From Clostridia bacterium (lineage in GTDB: Bacteria > Bacillota > Clostridia > Oscillospirales > Acutalibacteraceae), in contig JAFTUG010000002.1 of the NCBI GenBank assembly GCA_017466365.1, positions 62,001 through 126,000 on the forward strand: a DNA stretch of 64,000 nt, in the 5' to 3' direction. Positions 33,956 to 41,886 of this stretch are shown here, in pieces; the first letter of the stretch is position 1; each line of letters begins with the position of its first letter. The notes under the pieces are model-generated. The model was not told where the DNA came from. It made no database searches and saw only the letters and a list, made by a program, of their open reading frames with translations. A program made the position numbers and the translations under genes.

Positions 33956-35874
33956 AGTATATTAATATAAACACTCATCTCATTTTCGCCTCTGTTGCCC
34001 CATTTATAATACGGAATAAGCTTTATTTTCGTTTCTTCAAGCTCGGGATTTTTCCATTCGCTGTAAAGAATATCGCAATCTTTTTCTCTGAATCCTTTTG
34101 CATAAATTATATCGCCGTCTGTTCTGAATTCGGGGCAGCGGTTTATTTTTATCATCTGCAGATTTTTACCGTTGTCCGCTTCCTCAATGCAGTAAACAAA
34201 AGGTCCTCTTGTCACTGCAATTTTTCCGATATTTGCTCTTACTCTGTTTGAGCATTTTATCATTTTCACCTGCATTTCAAATTCAGCGTTGATTTCCGCT
34301 TTTGTTTTTATCTCAAAATAAGCATAACCGTTTCTGATTTCACACGGCTGTGAAAATTTATAATTATCGCACCATGCAGGAATTCTGACTGCAAAAGTAA
34401 AATTCTTTTTTGGTGAAACCTTTATATTGACTTTTCCGTTTTCGGCATATGATGATACTATTTTTATATCTGCGTTTTCTGTTTCGGCTTCGCAACCCAT
34501 AAACTGATGAATAAACAATGTATCTTCATTTTCCGTGAAGCAGTATTCACCTATTGATGAAATCAGTCTTGCAAGGTTTGGCGGGCAGCATGCGCAGCCG
34601 AACCATTTCTGCCTTACGGGTTTTATATGACGTTTACGAGAATCTTTATGCGAAGCCTCGGGGAGAACCTCAAGGGGATTTACATAGAAAAAGCTCTTTC
34701 CGTCGTTCGCCATGCCCGATAAAACCGTGTTATATAAAGCTCTTTCAACCGTATCGGCAATTTCCGAATTCGGTTCAATTTCAAGCATTCTGCGTGCGAA
34801 GAAAATAAGACCGATTGAAGCACAGGTTTCGCTGTATGCAAGGTCATTGGGCAAATCGTAATTGAATGAAAAAGCTTCTCCGTCAACGGTTGAACCGATT
34901 CCGCCGGTTATGTACATTTTCTGATTTATTATATTATCAATCAGCTTTTTGCAGGCGGTGTAAAGCTCATCGTCACCGTAGCGTTTTGCAACATCAGCCA
35001 TTCCGCTGTAAAGATAAACGCCTCTTACCGCATGACCTACCGCTTCGTGCTGTTTTCTCGGTTCGCAATGCGCCTGATTATAATGGTAATTATCGTAAAC
35101 GGTTGTTTTGCCGAGTACAACATCGTAGTAATAGGGCTTTTTGCCTCTTTCATCAATGAGAAATTTGGCGGTGTCAAGATACTCTTTTCTGCCCGTTACA
35201 TCGTAAAGCTTTATGAGAGCCATTTCTGCGATTTCGTGTCCGCCATAGCCTTTGATTTTGTCTTCTCCGAAGGTATTGCAAATCAAATCCGCAAAACGGC
35301 ATGCGGCATCCAGAAGCTTTCTTTTATCGGTCGCTTTATAATAGCTGACAGCCGCCTCGGCAAGATGACCGAAGCAGTAAAGCTCATGGAAATCCTTTAA
35401 ATTTGAAAAGATTTCATCTCTGTTATTGATAACATAAAGGGTATCAAGATATCCGTTATCGAGCTGCGCACCGCATACCAAATCGATGATTTTATCTGCT
35501 TTTTCTTCAAGCTTATCATCTGGATGGTTCAAAAGTGAATATCCTGCGGCTTCAATCCATTTATAAACATCGCTGTCCTGAAAAACCCAGCCGTGAAATG
35601 CTTTCGGGTCTGCGTTATCATCGCTATAGCACCATTTATCGGCGGGGTATACGGGAACATCCTCGCCGTTTTTCAGAGCTTTAACGATTTTACCCGCTTT
35701 TATGAAATTTTCAACGGCGTAGCTTTTTTCGGCATTTTCTATTCTGTCATGTAACGCCTCATACTGATAAGGAATAACCTCTTTTCGGACAAGCTTCTGC
35801 TCGTTTGTCCAAAAGGGGTCGTTTAATTTTATATTTTTCAGCTCAATATGTTTTGAAAATAATTTCTCGTTCAT
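33952..35874 (-). CDS. Glycoside hydrolase family 127 beta-L-arabinofuranosidase
   Basis: A 640-residue (alpha/alpha)6-barrel enzyme matching the HypBA1 type. The zinc/nucleophile residues can be placed: Glu349 and Cys351 in AYSETCAS, and Cys429-Cys430 in GCACCPPN. Their spacing (80 residues) fits HypBA1 Glu338/Cys417, where the first Cys of the pair is the nucleophile. Also seen are TGGIGSTVDGE, QLDNGYLDT and HEAVGHAVRGVYLY. There is no signal peptide. It should release beta-L-arabinofuranose from imported plant glycoprotein or pectic oligomers. The frame extends to 36144 into the GH92 gene, but the ATG at 35874 with GAGGTG is clear. Confidence 0.9.
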   Translation of the reverse strand: MNEKLFSKHIELKNIKLNDPFWTNEQKLVRKEVIPYQYEALHDRIENAEKSYAVENFIKAGKIVKALKNGEDVPVYPADKWCYSDDNADPKAFHGWVFQDSDVYKWIEAAGYSLLNHPDDKLEEKADKIIDLVCGAQLDNGYLDTLYVINNRDEIFSNLKDFHELYCFGHLAEAAVSYYKATDKRKLLDAACRFADLICNTFGEDKIKGYGGHEIAEMALIKLYDVTGRKEYLDTAKFLIDERGKKPYYYDVVLGKTTVYDNYHYNQAHCEPRKQHEAVGHAVRGVYLYSGMADVAKRYGDDELYTACKKLIDNIINQKMYITGGIGSTVDGEAFSFNYDLPNDLAYSETCASIGLIFFARRMLEIEPNSEIADTVERALYNTVLSGMANDGKSFFYVNPLEVLPEASHKDSRKRHIKPVRQKWFGCACCPPNLARLISSIGEYCFTENEDTLFIHQFMGCEAETENADIKIVSSYAENGKVNIKVSPKKNFTFAVRIPAWCDNYKFSQPCEIRNGYAYFEIKTKAEINAEFEMQVKMIKCSNRVRANIGKIAVTRGPFVYCIEEADNGKNLQMIKINRCPEFRTDGDIIYAKGFREKDCDILYSEWKNPELEETKIKLIPYYKWGNRGENEMSVYINIL

Positions 35875-35895
35875 ATCAAACACCTCTTTGAAGCT

Positions 35896-35937
35896 ATTAT
35901 AATATTTTTTGACTAATTTGTAAATATATGCTAAAAT
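35896..35937. promoter_or_regulatory. Interlocking divergent promoters of the GH127 and GH92 genes
   Basis: Plus: TTGACT (35909-35914), 17 nt, TAAAAT (35932-35937). Minus: TTTACA (35924-35919), 17 nt, TATAAT (35901-35896). Each -35 box lies inside the spacer of the other promoter, so both cannot be occupied at once. Confidence 0.75.
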
Positions 35938-35967
35938 AATACAATTACTATATTTTAAGGTGATAAG

Positions 35968-38211
35968 ATGAAAAAAGCAGAATATATTGACCCGATTATA
36001 GGTACCGTCGGTGATGAGCAGGAAGAAAGCTGGCACGGCGGAGGAAAAACTCATCCGGGTGCTTGCGTGCCCGGCGGAATGGTGCAGCTTTGTCCTGATA
36101 CCGTAACGGGAGGAGACAACGGAACCGGTTATAATTACTGCCACAGTTCAATAGAAGGGTTCAGCTTCAATCACATGAGCGGAATCGGCTGGTACGGCGA
36201 CTTGGGCAATGTTCAGATAATGCCCGTTACAGGTGAAACGGATTTGAGAAGCGGAAGCAATGCTGAAATGCCGTTTAAAAAGGGTACTGCAGGCTGGAAA
36301 TCGGATTTTTCCCATGATGAGGAAACCGCAAAAGCGGGCTATTATTCCGTTAATCTGAAAAGATACGGCATAAAAGCAGAAGCAACCTCATCAATGTATA
36401 ACGGTATGCTCCGTTTTACTTATCCCGAAAAATCCGATGCAAGAGTAATTTTTAATTTTTCACGCAGACTCGGCGGCCATGCCGATTTTGAACAAGTTGA
36501 AATAATAAATGACAGGCGAATTGAGGGCAGCATTCACTGCACCCCAAAAGGCGGCGGCTTCGGCAGGGGAGGCGGCGGAATTTCATATGATTTATATTTT
36601 GTGTGTGAGCTGTCGGCACCTGCAAAAAGTATGCGCTTTTTCTCAAACGAGGAATTTGCTCAAGAGAATATAAAAAAGCATGAACACGAGGATGTCGGTT
36701 TGCTTTTATCTTTTGGCAAAGATACAGATGAACCGATAAAGATAAAATGTGCAATATCTTATACGGATATCGAAGGTGCAAGAAAAAATTTTGAATCGGA
36801 CTGCAACGGCTTTGATTTTGATGCCATGAGAGAAAAAGCCTTTGATGAATGGGAGAAAGTGTTTGAGGGCGTTGATGTTGCAGGAAGTGATGAAACGGAC
36901 CTTAAGATTTTCTATACCTGCCTTTATCATACGCTTCTTGATCCCCGTCATGCTGCTGATGCAGACGGCAGATTTTCAATTAACGGCAAGATATACAAAA
37001 CCGAGGAATATACACACCGTACAGTATTCAGCGGCTGGGATGTTTACAGAAGCGAATTTCCGCTTCTCGGAATTATCCGCCCAGATATGGTGAGAGACAC
37101 AGCGAATTCTTTACTTAAAATTGCCGAATGCAGAAATACCGCCTTCCCGAGGTGGGAGCTTCTCGGAAATGATTCTCACAGTATGGTCGGCGATCCCGGT
37201 CTTATAGTTGTTGCCGATGCATTTCTTAAAGGAATAAAAACCGTTGATACCGAAAAAACATATGAAATTGCGAGAGCATCATGTCTTGGCGCAGCCGAGC
37301 TTTACGGAAAGCCTTTTCAATCTATGAGACCAGACTGCGAGCAATATAAAGAAAATTGCTATGTTCCCGAAAAACTCAGCGATACTCTTGAGTTTTTGCT
37401 TGCTGACTATACTATGTCAAAGCTTGCGCAGGCTATGGGCAAAAATGATGATGCGGAATATTTTATGAACAGAGTCAAACACTATGGTGAAAACTTTAAC
37501 GCACTTCTCGGATTTATGGCGCCCAGATATGAAAACGGGTTGTTTGTTTTTGAAGAGAATGAATATGATGATGACGGCTGTGTGGAAAGCAATATCTATC
37601 AGCAATCATGGTTTGTGCCGTATGACGTAAAGGGAATGAGCAAGCTGTTCGGAGAAACACGTACTCTTGAGCTTCTTGAGAGGTTTTTTGAAAGAGCCGA
37701 TCTAAAAAAGCTCTGGAATGATGACTATAATCATTCAAATGAGCCATGCCATAATATAACCCATTATTTTTCTATGCTCGGCAAAACCCACAGAACACAG
37801 TACTGGACACGAAGAGTTCAGAAGGAAGCCTACAGAACGGGTGCGTTTGGTTTCTGCGGAAACGAGGATGTCGGTCAGCTTTCTGCGTGGTATGTTCTTT
37901 CGGCAATCGGTTTTGCGCAGCTTTGCCCCGGTTATCAGGCATATTTTGTGAACACCCCTTTGTTTAAAGAGGCAAAAATAAAACTTGATCCCGAATATCA
38001 CTCTTGCTCGGTTTCGGACACCTTTGAGGTTGTATGCGATAAAGACCCGTTGGAGTTTCCGTATATACGTTCAATGAGCCTTAACGGACAGAAAATCACA
38101 AGAGCATACCTTGATTATTCCGAAATTACGGCAGGCGGTGTTCTGACTTTTGAGCTTTCAAAAGAGCCGTGTGAGGATTTCGGAAAGGATGTACCCGAAA
38201 GCTTTATTTAA
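35968..38211 (+). CDS. Glycoside hydrolase family 92 alpha-mannosidase
   Basis: A 747-residue calcium-dependent alpha-mannosidase. The N-terminal beta-sandwich begins YIDPIIGTVGDEQEESWHGG with PGACVPGGMVQL, GYNYCHSSIEGFSFNHMSG and GWYGDLGNVQIMP. The (alpha/alpha)6 barrel has FSGWDVYRSEFPLL and the family hallmark GFCGNEDVGQLSAWYVLSAIGF near residue 635. GH92 enzymes are usually exported in Bacteroidetes; here no signal peptide is present, so the enzyme is intracellular and probably trims imported mannosides. Linkage specificity cannot be told. The ATG follows AAGGTG; a DUF2804 gene follows 24 nt later. Confidence 0.92.
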   Translation: MKKAEYIDPIIGTVGDEQEESWHGGGKTHPGACVPGGMVQLCPDTVTGGDNGTGYNYCHSSIEGFSFNHMSGIGWYGDLGNVQIMPVTGETDLRSGSNAEMPFKKGTAGWKSDFSHDEETAKAGYYSVNLKRYGIKAEATSSMYNGMLRFTYPEKSDARVIFNFSRRLGGHADFEQVEIINDRRIEGSIHCTPKGGGFGRGGGGISYDLYFVCELSAPAKSMRFFSNEEFAQENIKKHEHEDVGLLLSFGKDTDEPIKIKCAISYTDIEGARKNFESDCNGFDFDAMREKAFDEWEKVFEGVDVAGSDETDLKIFYTCLYHTLLDPRHAADADGRFSINGKIYKTEEYTHRTVFSGWDVYRSEFPLLGIIRPDMVRDTANSLLKIAECRNTAFPRWELLGNDSHSMVGDPGLIVVADAFLKGIKTVDTEKTYEIARASCLGAAELYGKPFQSMRPDCEQYKENCYVPEKLSDTLEFLLADYTMSKLAQAMGKNDDAEYFMNRVKHYGENFNALLGFMAPRYENGLFVFEENEYDDDGCVESNIYQQSWFVPYDVKGMSKLFGETRTLELLERFFERADLKKLWNDDYNHSNEPCHNITHYFSMLGKTHRTQYWTRRVQKEAYRTGAFGFCGNEDVGQLSAWYVLSAIGFAQLCPGYQAYFVNTPLFKEAKIKLDPEYHSCSVSDTFEVVCDKDPLEFPYIRSMSLNGQKITRAYLDYSEITAGGVLTFELSKEPCEDFGKDVPESFI

Positions 38212-38235
38212 AATTTGGATTGGGAGAAATGAAAA

Positions 38236-39330
38236 ATGAGTGTTGAACTTAAGAAAACTTACAAACCTTTTAAAGATTGGAAAGAAAAATCCAGGCAGAC
38301 CGAATATAAGGAAAGCACGCCTCTTCTTGCCCCTGACGGAACTTTGCTTGCAAAGGGCTGGGCAAGAAAAAACGTGTTTGAGTATAACAGGGATTATGTG
38401 AAAACAGGTATAATGAGCCGTAAGGAATGGGATTTTTATAATATCACCGACGGCAAAATGCAAATGCTTATCAGCTTTGCCAATATCAACATGGGCGGTT
38501 ATGTCGGCGCAAAGCTTGTTGACCTGAAAACGGGAAAGGTTATTATTGATGCAACGCAGCTTTTTTTAGGCGGAAAGAAGCATATTCCACCGTCAAAGGG
38601 TGATGAACCCAACCGTTTCAAGGATAAAATCGGCGGTGCAGAGTTTGATTTTATCACAAAAGAAACAGAAAGAACTCTTTGGTTTAAAAAGAAGCATAGC
38701 GGAAAGCAGGTTGAATGCCATTGCCGGATGGATATTATGCCTGACCTTGAAAATATAACAACCGTTCTTCCGTTTGAAGGTGATAATACAAAATACTTTA
38801 TGACCACAAAGCAGTTTTGTATGCCTTGTGATGCGGTTTTTAAAATTGACGGCTATACATATGAATTTTCCAAAAAAGATTCGTTCTGCACACTCGACTG
38901 GGGCAGGGTAAACACACCTCACAGAATGGTTTGGTATTGGGGTAGTGCATCAACATATGTTCCCGATGAAAACGGCAAAAATCATCTTCTCGGATTTGAA
39001 ATCACATGGGCTATAGGCGATGAAAGCAACGCAACGGAAACCTGCATTCTCTATGACGGAAAGGTTCATAAAATCGGTGCGGTTGACGTTGAAAAATTCC
39101 CGAAGGGCAGATTTATGGAGGAGTGGAAATTTGTTTCCGAGGACGGCAGGTTTAACATGACCATGACCCCGACTCTCGATAACCATACAGATGTTAATTT
39201 TCTTATAGGCAGAATGAACTGTCATCAGATTTTCGGCGTATGGAACGGCGATGTAACTCTTGATGACGGCAGAAAAATCGAAATTAAAGACCTGTTTACG
39301 TGGTGTGAATATGTAGAAAACCGCTGGTAA
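38236..39330 (+). CDS. DUF2804 family protein
   Basis: A 364-residue protein recognised by PLLAPDGTLLAKGWARKNVF near the N terminus, KEWDFYNITDGKMQML, CTLDWGRVNTPHRMVWYWGS, and the C-terminal NCHQIFGVWNGDVTLDDG. It is a lipocalin-like beta-rich family of unknown biochemical function. No signal peptide. Its place 24 nt after the GH92 gene suggests cotranscription with it. The following response-regulator gene is 44 nt away with only a weak A/T hairpin between, so read-through into that module is possible. Confidence 0.85.
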   Translation: MSVELKKTYKPFKDWKEKSRQTEYKESTPLLAPDGTLLAKGWARKNVFEYNRDYVKTGIMSRKEWDFYNITDGKMQMLISFANINMGGYVGAKLVDLKTGKVIIDATQLFLGGKKHIPPSKGDEPNRFKDKIGGAEFDFITKETERTLWFKKKHSGKQVECHCRMDIMPDLENITTVLPFEGDNTKYFMTTKQFCMPCDAVFKIDGYTYEFSKKDSFCTLDWGRVNTPHRMVWYWGSASTYVPDENGKNHLLGFEITWAIGDESNATETCILYDGKVHKIGAVDVEKFPKGRFMEEWKFVSEDGRFNMTMTPTLDNHTDVNFLIGRMNCHQIFGVWNGDVTLDDGRKIEIKDLFTWCEYVENRW

Positions 39331-39374
39331 AAACAATATGTTTTTCTATTTTATTATCATAGGCAGGTGATTTG

Positions 39375-40040
39375 ATGAAACAGAGAATATTGCTCGTTGA
39401 GGACGATTCGTTTCTGCGAGACGGCTTAACGGAGGTTTTGCAGGGCGAGGGTTATGAGGTTATAAGTTCCGATAACTGCATGAAAGCCCGTGAGCTGATG
39501 AAGTTCTTTTCGTTCAATTTAATTATGTTTGATGTTATGCTCCCCGATGGCAACGGTCTTGAGCTTTGCACGGAGCTTCGTGCGTCAGGAAACAATGTCC
39601 CCGTTCTGTTTTTGACAGCCTGCGACGATGAAATTCAGATTGTTCGTGGGCTTGATTCGGGTGCGGATGATTATGTCACAAAACCGTTTAAGCTCCGTGA
39701 ACTTCTTTCAAGAATCCGTGCATTGCTCCGCAGAACATCGGCTGTAACGGTTTATAACAGCAGCGATATTTCAATTGATACTCTGAATATGTCTGTCAGG
39801 AAAAACGGCGAAAACATTTTTGTAACTCCCACGGAATTTCAGATTCTTTCCGTGCTTATCCGCAACAGCGGAATTATCGTTACCCGTTCACAGCTTCTGC
39901 AGAATATCTGGGACAGCGACGGAAACTACATTGATGACAACACTCTTTCGGTTCACATGAGCCGTTTGCGTGACAAAATCGGAAGCGGTCATATCGTTAC
40001 TGTAAGAGGTATCGGCTACAGATGGGAGGGTTCAAAATGA
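39375..40040 (+). CDS. OmpR/PhoB-family response regulator
   Basis: A 221-residue two-domain regulator. The receiver has the acidic pocket VEDDSF, the phospho-acceptor Asp53 in MFDVMLPDG, Thr81 and Lys103 in TKPFKLRE. The C-terminal winged helix (about 128-221) shows TPTEFQILSVLIRNSGIIVT, DDNTLSVHMSRLRDKIG and VRGIGYRWE. The ATG at 39375 follows GGCAGGTG; the listed frame opens with a TTG 3 nt earlier. Coupled to the kinase gene by an ATGA overlap. Its likely target is the dyad at 41115 in front of the ABC genes. Confidence 0.95.
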   Translation: MKQRILLVEDDSFLRDGLTEVLQGEGYEVISSDNCMKARELMKFFSFNLIMFDVMLPDGNGLELCTELRASGNNVPVLFLTACDDEIQIVRGLDSGADDYVTKPFKLRELLSRIRALLRRTSAVTVYNSSDISIDTLNMSVRKNGENIFVTPTEFQILSVLIRNSGIIVTRSQLLQNIWDSDGNYIDDNTLSVHMSRLRDKIGSGHIVTVRGIGYRWEGSK

Positions 40041-40933
40041 TTCCTTTCTTGATTTGCATAACTGTTATTTTATTTTTTGTAACAATCATTTTTATCATAT
40101 TGAATGCAAGAAAAAACAAGCAGATAAATAATCTCAAAGAGAATATCGAGAACTTTATTGAAGGCGGAGAAAAGGCTGAATACAGCACAGCCGACAGCAA
40201 TTTCGCACGCCTTCAGAATGCCGTTGCCGAGCTTGAAAATCTGTTGCTTCTCGAGAAAAGCAACTCGGCATCGCAGGCAAAAAGCAACGCTGATTTTGTT
40301 GCGGATATTTCACATCAGCTTAAAACTCCGCTTGCAGGACTTCGCCTTTACTGCGAAATGGAGCAGAGTTCAACACCTACTCCCTACACGGAAAAAGAGC
40401 TTCAATTGATTGCGAAAATGGAGAGCCTTATTTTCAATCTTTTGAGGCTTGAAAAAATTAAAAGCGATGCATACACAATGGATTTTACCAAGCATAGTCT
40501 TGATGAAATCATCGGTGAAATTATCGGCAATTTCAAGCCGTTGTTTCCTGAAAAGAATTTTATTGTTTACGGTACGGCTGATTTAAGATGTGATAAGGAA
40601 TGGATAGCCGAGGCAATCGGAAATATTATCAAAAATGCCTGCGAGCATACCGAAGCAAACGGCAGTATTGTCGTTTCAGTATCAGAAAGTGAAAATTCGG
40701 TTGATCTCGTTATTGAGGATAACGGCGGCGGAGTGCCGAAAGAACAGCTTCCGCTTTTGTTCAACCGTTTTTACCGCGCGGATAATGCCGCACCCGAAAG
40801 TGCAGGCATAGGTCTTGCAATTTCAAAAGCAATTTTTGAAAAGCATCACGCAACCGTTACTGCCGAAAACAGCAAAGACGGTTTGAAGATTACAGCGTGT
40901 TTTCCGATTATAAATGCAAATATAAAATTATAA
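40037..40933 (+). CDS. Sensor histidine kinase with a single short membrane anchor
   Basis: A 298-residue kinase. Residues about 2-23 form one membrane helix (IPFLICITVILFFVTIIFII) with essentially no outside domain, so it cannot bind a ligand directly and probably senses through a partner. A coiled segment is followed by the HisKA box ADISHQLKTPLAG (His93) and the ATPase motifs NIIKNACEHT, DNGGGVP and GIGLAISKAI. The ATG at 40037 has GGGAGGG 7 nt upstream and overlaps the regulator stop. Kinases controlled by adjacent FtsX-type ABC transporters (the Bce principle) are the closest precedent. Confidence 0.93.
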   Translation: MIPFLICITVILFFVTIIFIILNARKNKQINNLKENIENFIEGGEKAEYSTADSNFARLQNAVAELENLLLLEKSNSASQAKSNADFVADISHQLKTPLAGLRLYCEMEQSSTPTPYTEKELQLIAKMESLIFNLLRLEKIKSDAYTMDFTKHSLDEIIGEIIGNFKPLFPEKNFIVYGTADLRCDKEWIAEAIGNIIKNACEHTEANGSIVVSVSESENSVDLVIEDNGGGVPKEQLPLLFNRFYRADNAAPESAGIGLAISKAIFEKHHATVTAENSKDGLKITACFPIINANIKL

Positions 40934-40949
40934 TGTTGCTTTCTGTTCA

Positions 40950-41096
40950 GGCTTCCTCTGACGAGGAAGCTGTCCGTAGGACTGAAGGAGAGAGAATTTT
41001 GAGTGAACTTGTAAAAGCAGATGGCTTTGAACTGTTCTCTCCTTCCGTCTTTTGCTTCGCAAAATCCACCTCCCTCATCAGAGGGAGGCTTTTTTG
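40950..41096. repeat. MITE-like intergenic palindromic element
   Basis: About 147 nt with hairpins at both ends: GCTTCCTC-TGAC-GAGGAAGC (40951-40970) and CCTCCCTC-ATCA-GAGGGAGG (41069-41088). Inside these the arms are again inverted: ACTGAAGGAGAGAGAA (from 40981) against the complement of TTCTCTCCTTCCGTC (41035-41049). No coding potential. Similar GAGGAAG/GAGGGAG elements are, from memory, common between genes in gut Ruminococcaceae. It fills most of the 266 nt between kinase and ABC genes. Confidence 0.6.
41069..41095 (+). terminator. Terminator formed by the right end of the repeat element
   Basis: CCTCCCTC (41069-41076) pairs with GAGGGAGG (41081-41088) around ATCA, followed by CTTTTTT. 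It separates the two-component genes from the ABC operon. Confidence 0.75.
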
Positions 41097-41114
41097 TGCA
41101 GTAAAAACAGTTAT

Positions 41115-41168
41115 CTTACGAAATTGTAAGGTTATTGTCACGATTTTGAAAGAATCATGTTTTATAAT
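41115..41168 (+). promoter_or_regulatory. Probable regulated promoter of the ABC/FtsX operon
   Basis: A perfect dyad CTTAC-GAAATT-GTAAG (41115-41130) lies 32 nt upstream of a consensus -10 box TATAAT (41163-41168). No acceptable -35 sits 16-18 nt before it, implying an activator, most simply the response regulator encoded upstream. Confidence 0.6.
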
Positions 41169-41199
41169 AAACTCAATAAACCAAAGAAGGAGCAATTTT

Positions 41200-41883
41200 A
41201 TGAATATCATCGAATGCGTAGATTTAAGAAAAGAATACTTAAGCGGTGAAAACATAGTTAATGCTGTTGACGGAATAACCGTTGCTTTTGAGCAGGGTGA
41301 ATTTTGTGCAGTTACGGGACCGAGCGGCTCGGGCAAATCAACACTTCTTCATGTTTTGAGCAGTCTTGAAAACCCCACAAGCGGCGATGTTATCTATAAC
41401 GGCAAAAAACTTTCGGGTTATAACGATAATCAGCTTTCCGTTCTCCGCCGCAGACGTTTCGGTTTTGTATTTCAGGCATATAATCTCGTTCAGGAACTGA
41501 CGGGATATGAAAACATCGTTCTTCCCGTTATGCTCGATAAGAAAAAGGTTGACGAAGCTTATATTAATAAGGTAATTGATGTTCTCGGAATCGGGGACAG
41601 ACTTGAGCATCTTCCGTCGGCACTTTCGGGCGGTCAGCAGCAGAGAATAGCTATTGCCCGTGCACTTGCAAATAAGCCTTCAATCCTTTTTGCCGATGAG
41701 CCTACGGGTAATCTTGACGGCAAAAGCGGACGTGAGGTTCTTTCACTTCTCAAATATGTAAGTAAAGAATTCGGAATCACTCTTATTCTTGTTACACATG
41801 ACCTCAATGTTGCAGAGCAGGCGGAGAGAATCATCTCAATTGAAGACGGCAAAATCGTTCGTGATACAAAGGCGGGAGTTTAA
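41200..41883 (+). CDS. ABC transporter ATPase of the MacB/LolD type
   Basis: A 227-residue ATPase that energises the FtsX permeases downstream. It shows Walker A GPSGSGKST (about 40-48), the Q-loop FQAYNLV, the signature LSGGQQQRIAIARAL, Walker B ILFADEPTGNLD, and the H-loop VTHDLNVAEQ. LDGKSG after Walker B is characteristic of the MacB/LolD/FtsE clan, which drives mechanotransmission rather than classical transport. The frame is open far upstream into the kinase gene, but the ATG at 41200 with AAGGAG is the clear start. Confidence 0.96.
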   Translation: MNIIECVDLRKEYLSGENIVNAVDGITVAFEQGEFCAVTGPSGSGKSTLLHVLSSLENPTSGDVIYNGKKLSGYNDNQLSVLRRRRFGFVFQAYNLVQELTGYENIVLPVMLDKKKVDEAYINKVIDVLGIGDRLEHLPSALSGGQQQRIAIARALANKPSILFADEPTGNLDGKSGREVLSLLKYVSKEFGITLILVTHDLNVAEQAERIISIEDGKIVRDTKAGV

Positions 41884-41886
41884 GCA

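Noticed and set aside
39329..39345. Hairpin AAAAAC-AATAT-GTTTTT after the DUF2804 gene
   Set aside because: The stem is almost entirely A-T pairs and is not a convincing terminator.
40897..41199. Extended N terminus for the ABC ATPase
   Set aside because: The extension would be translated from the kinase gene end and the repeat element; the ATG at 41200 has AAGGAG and matches the family start.
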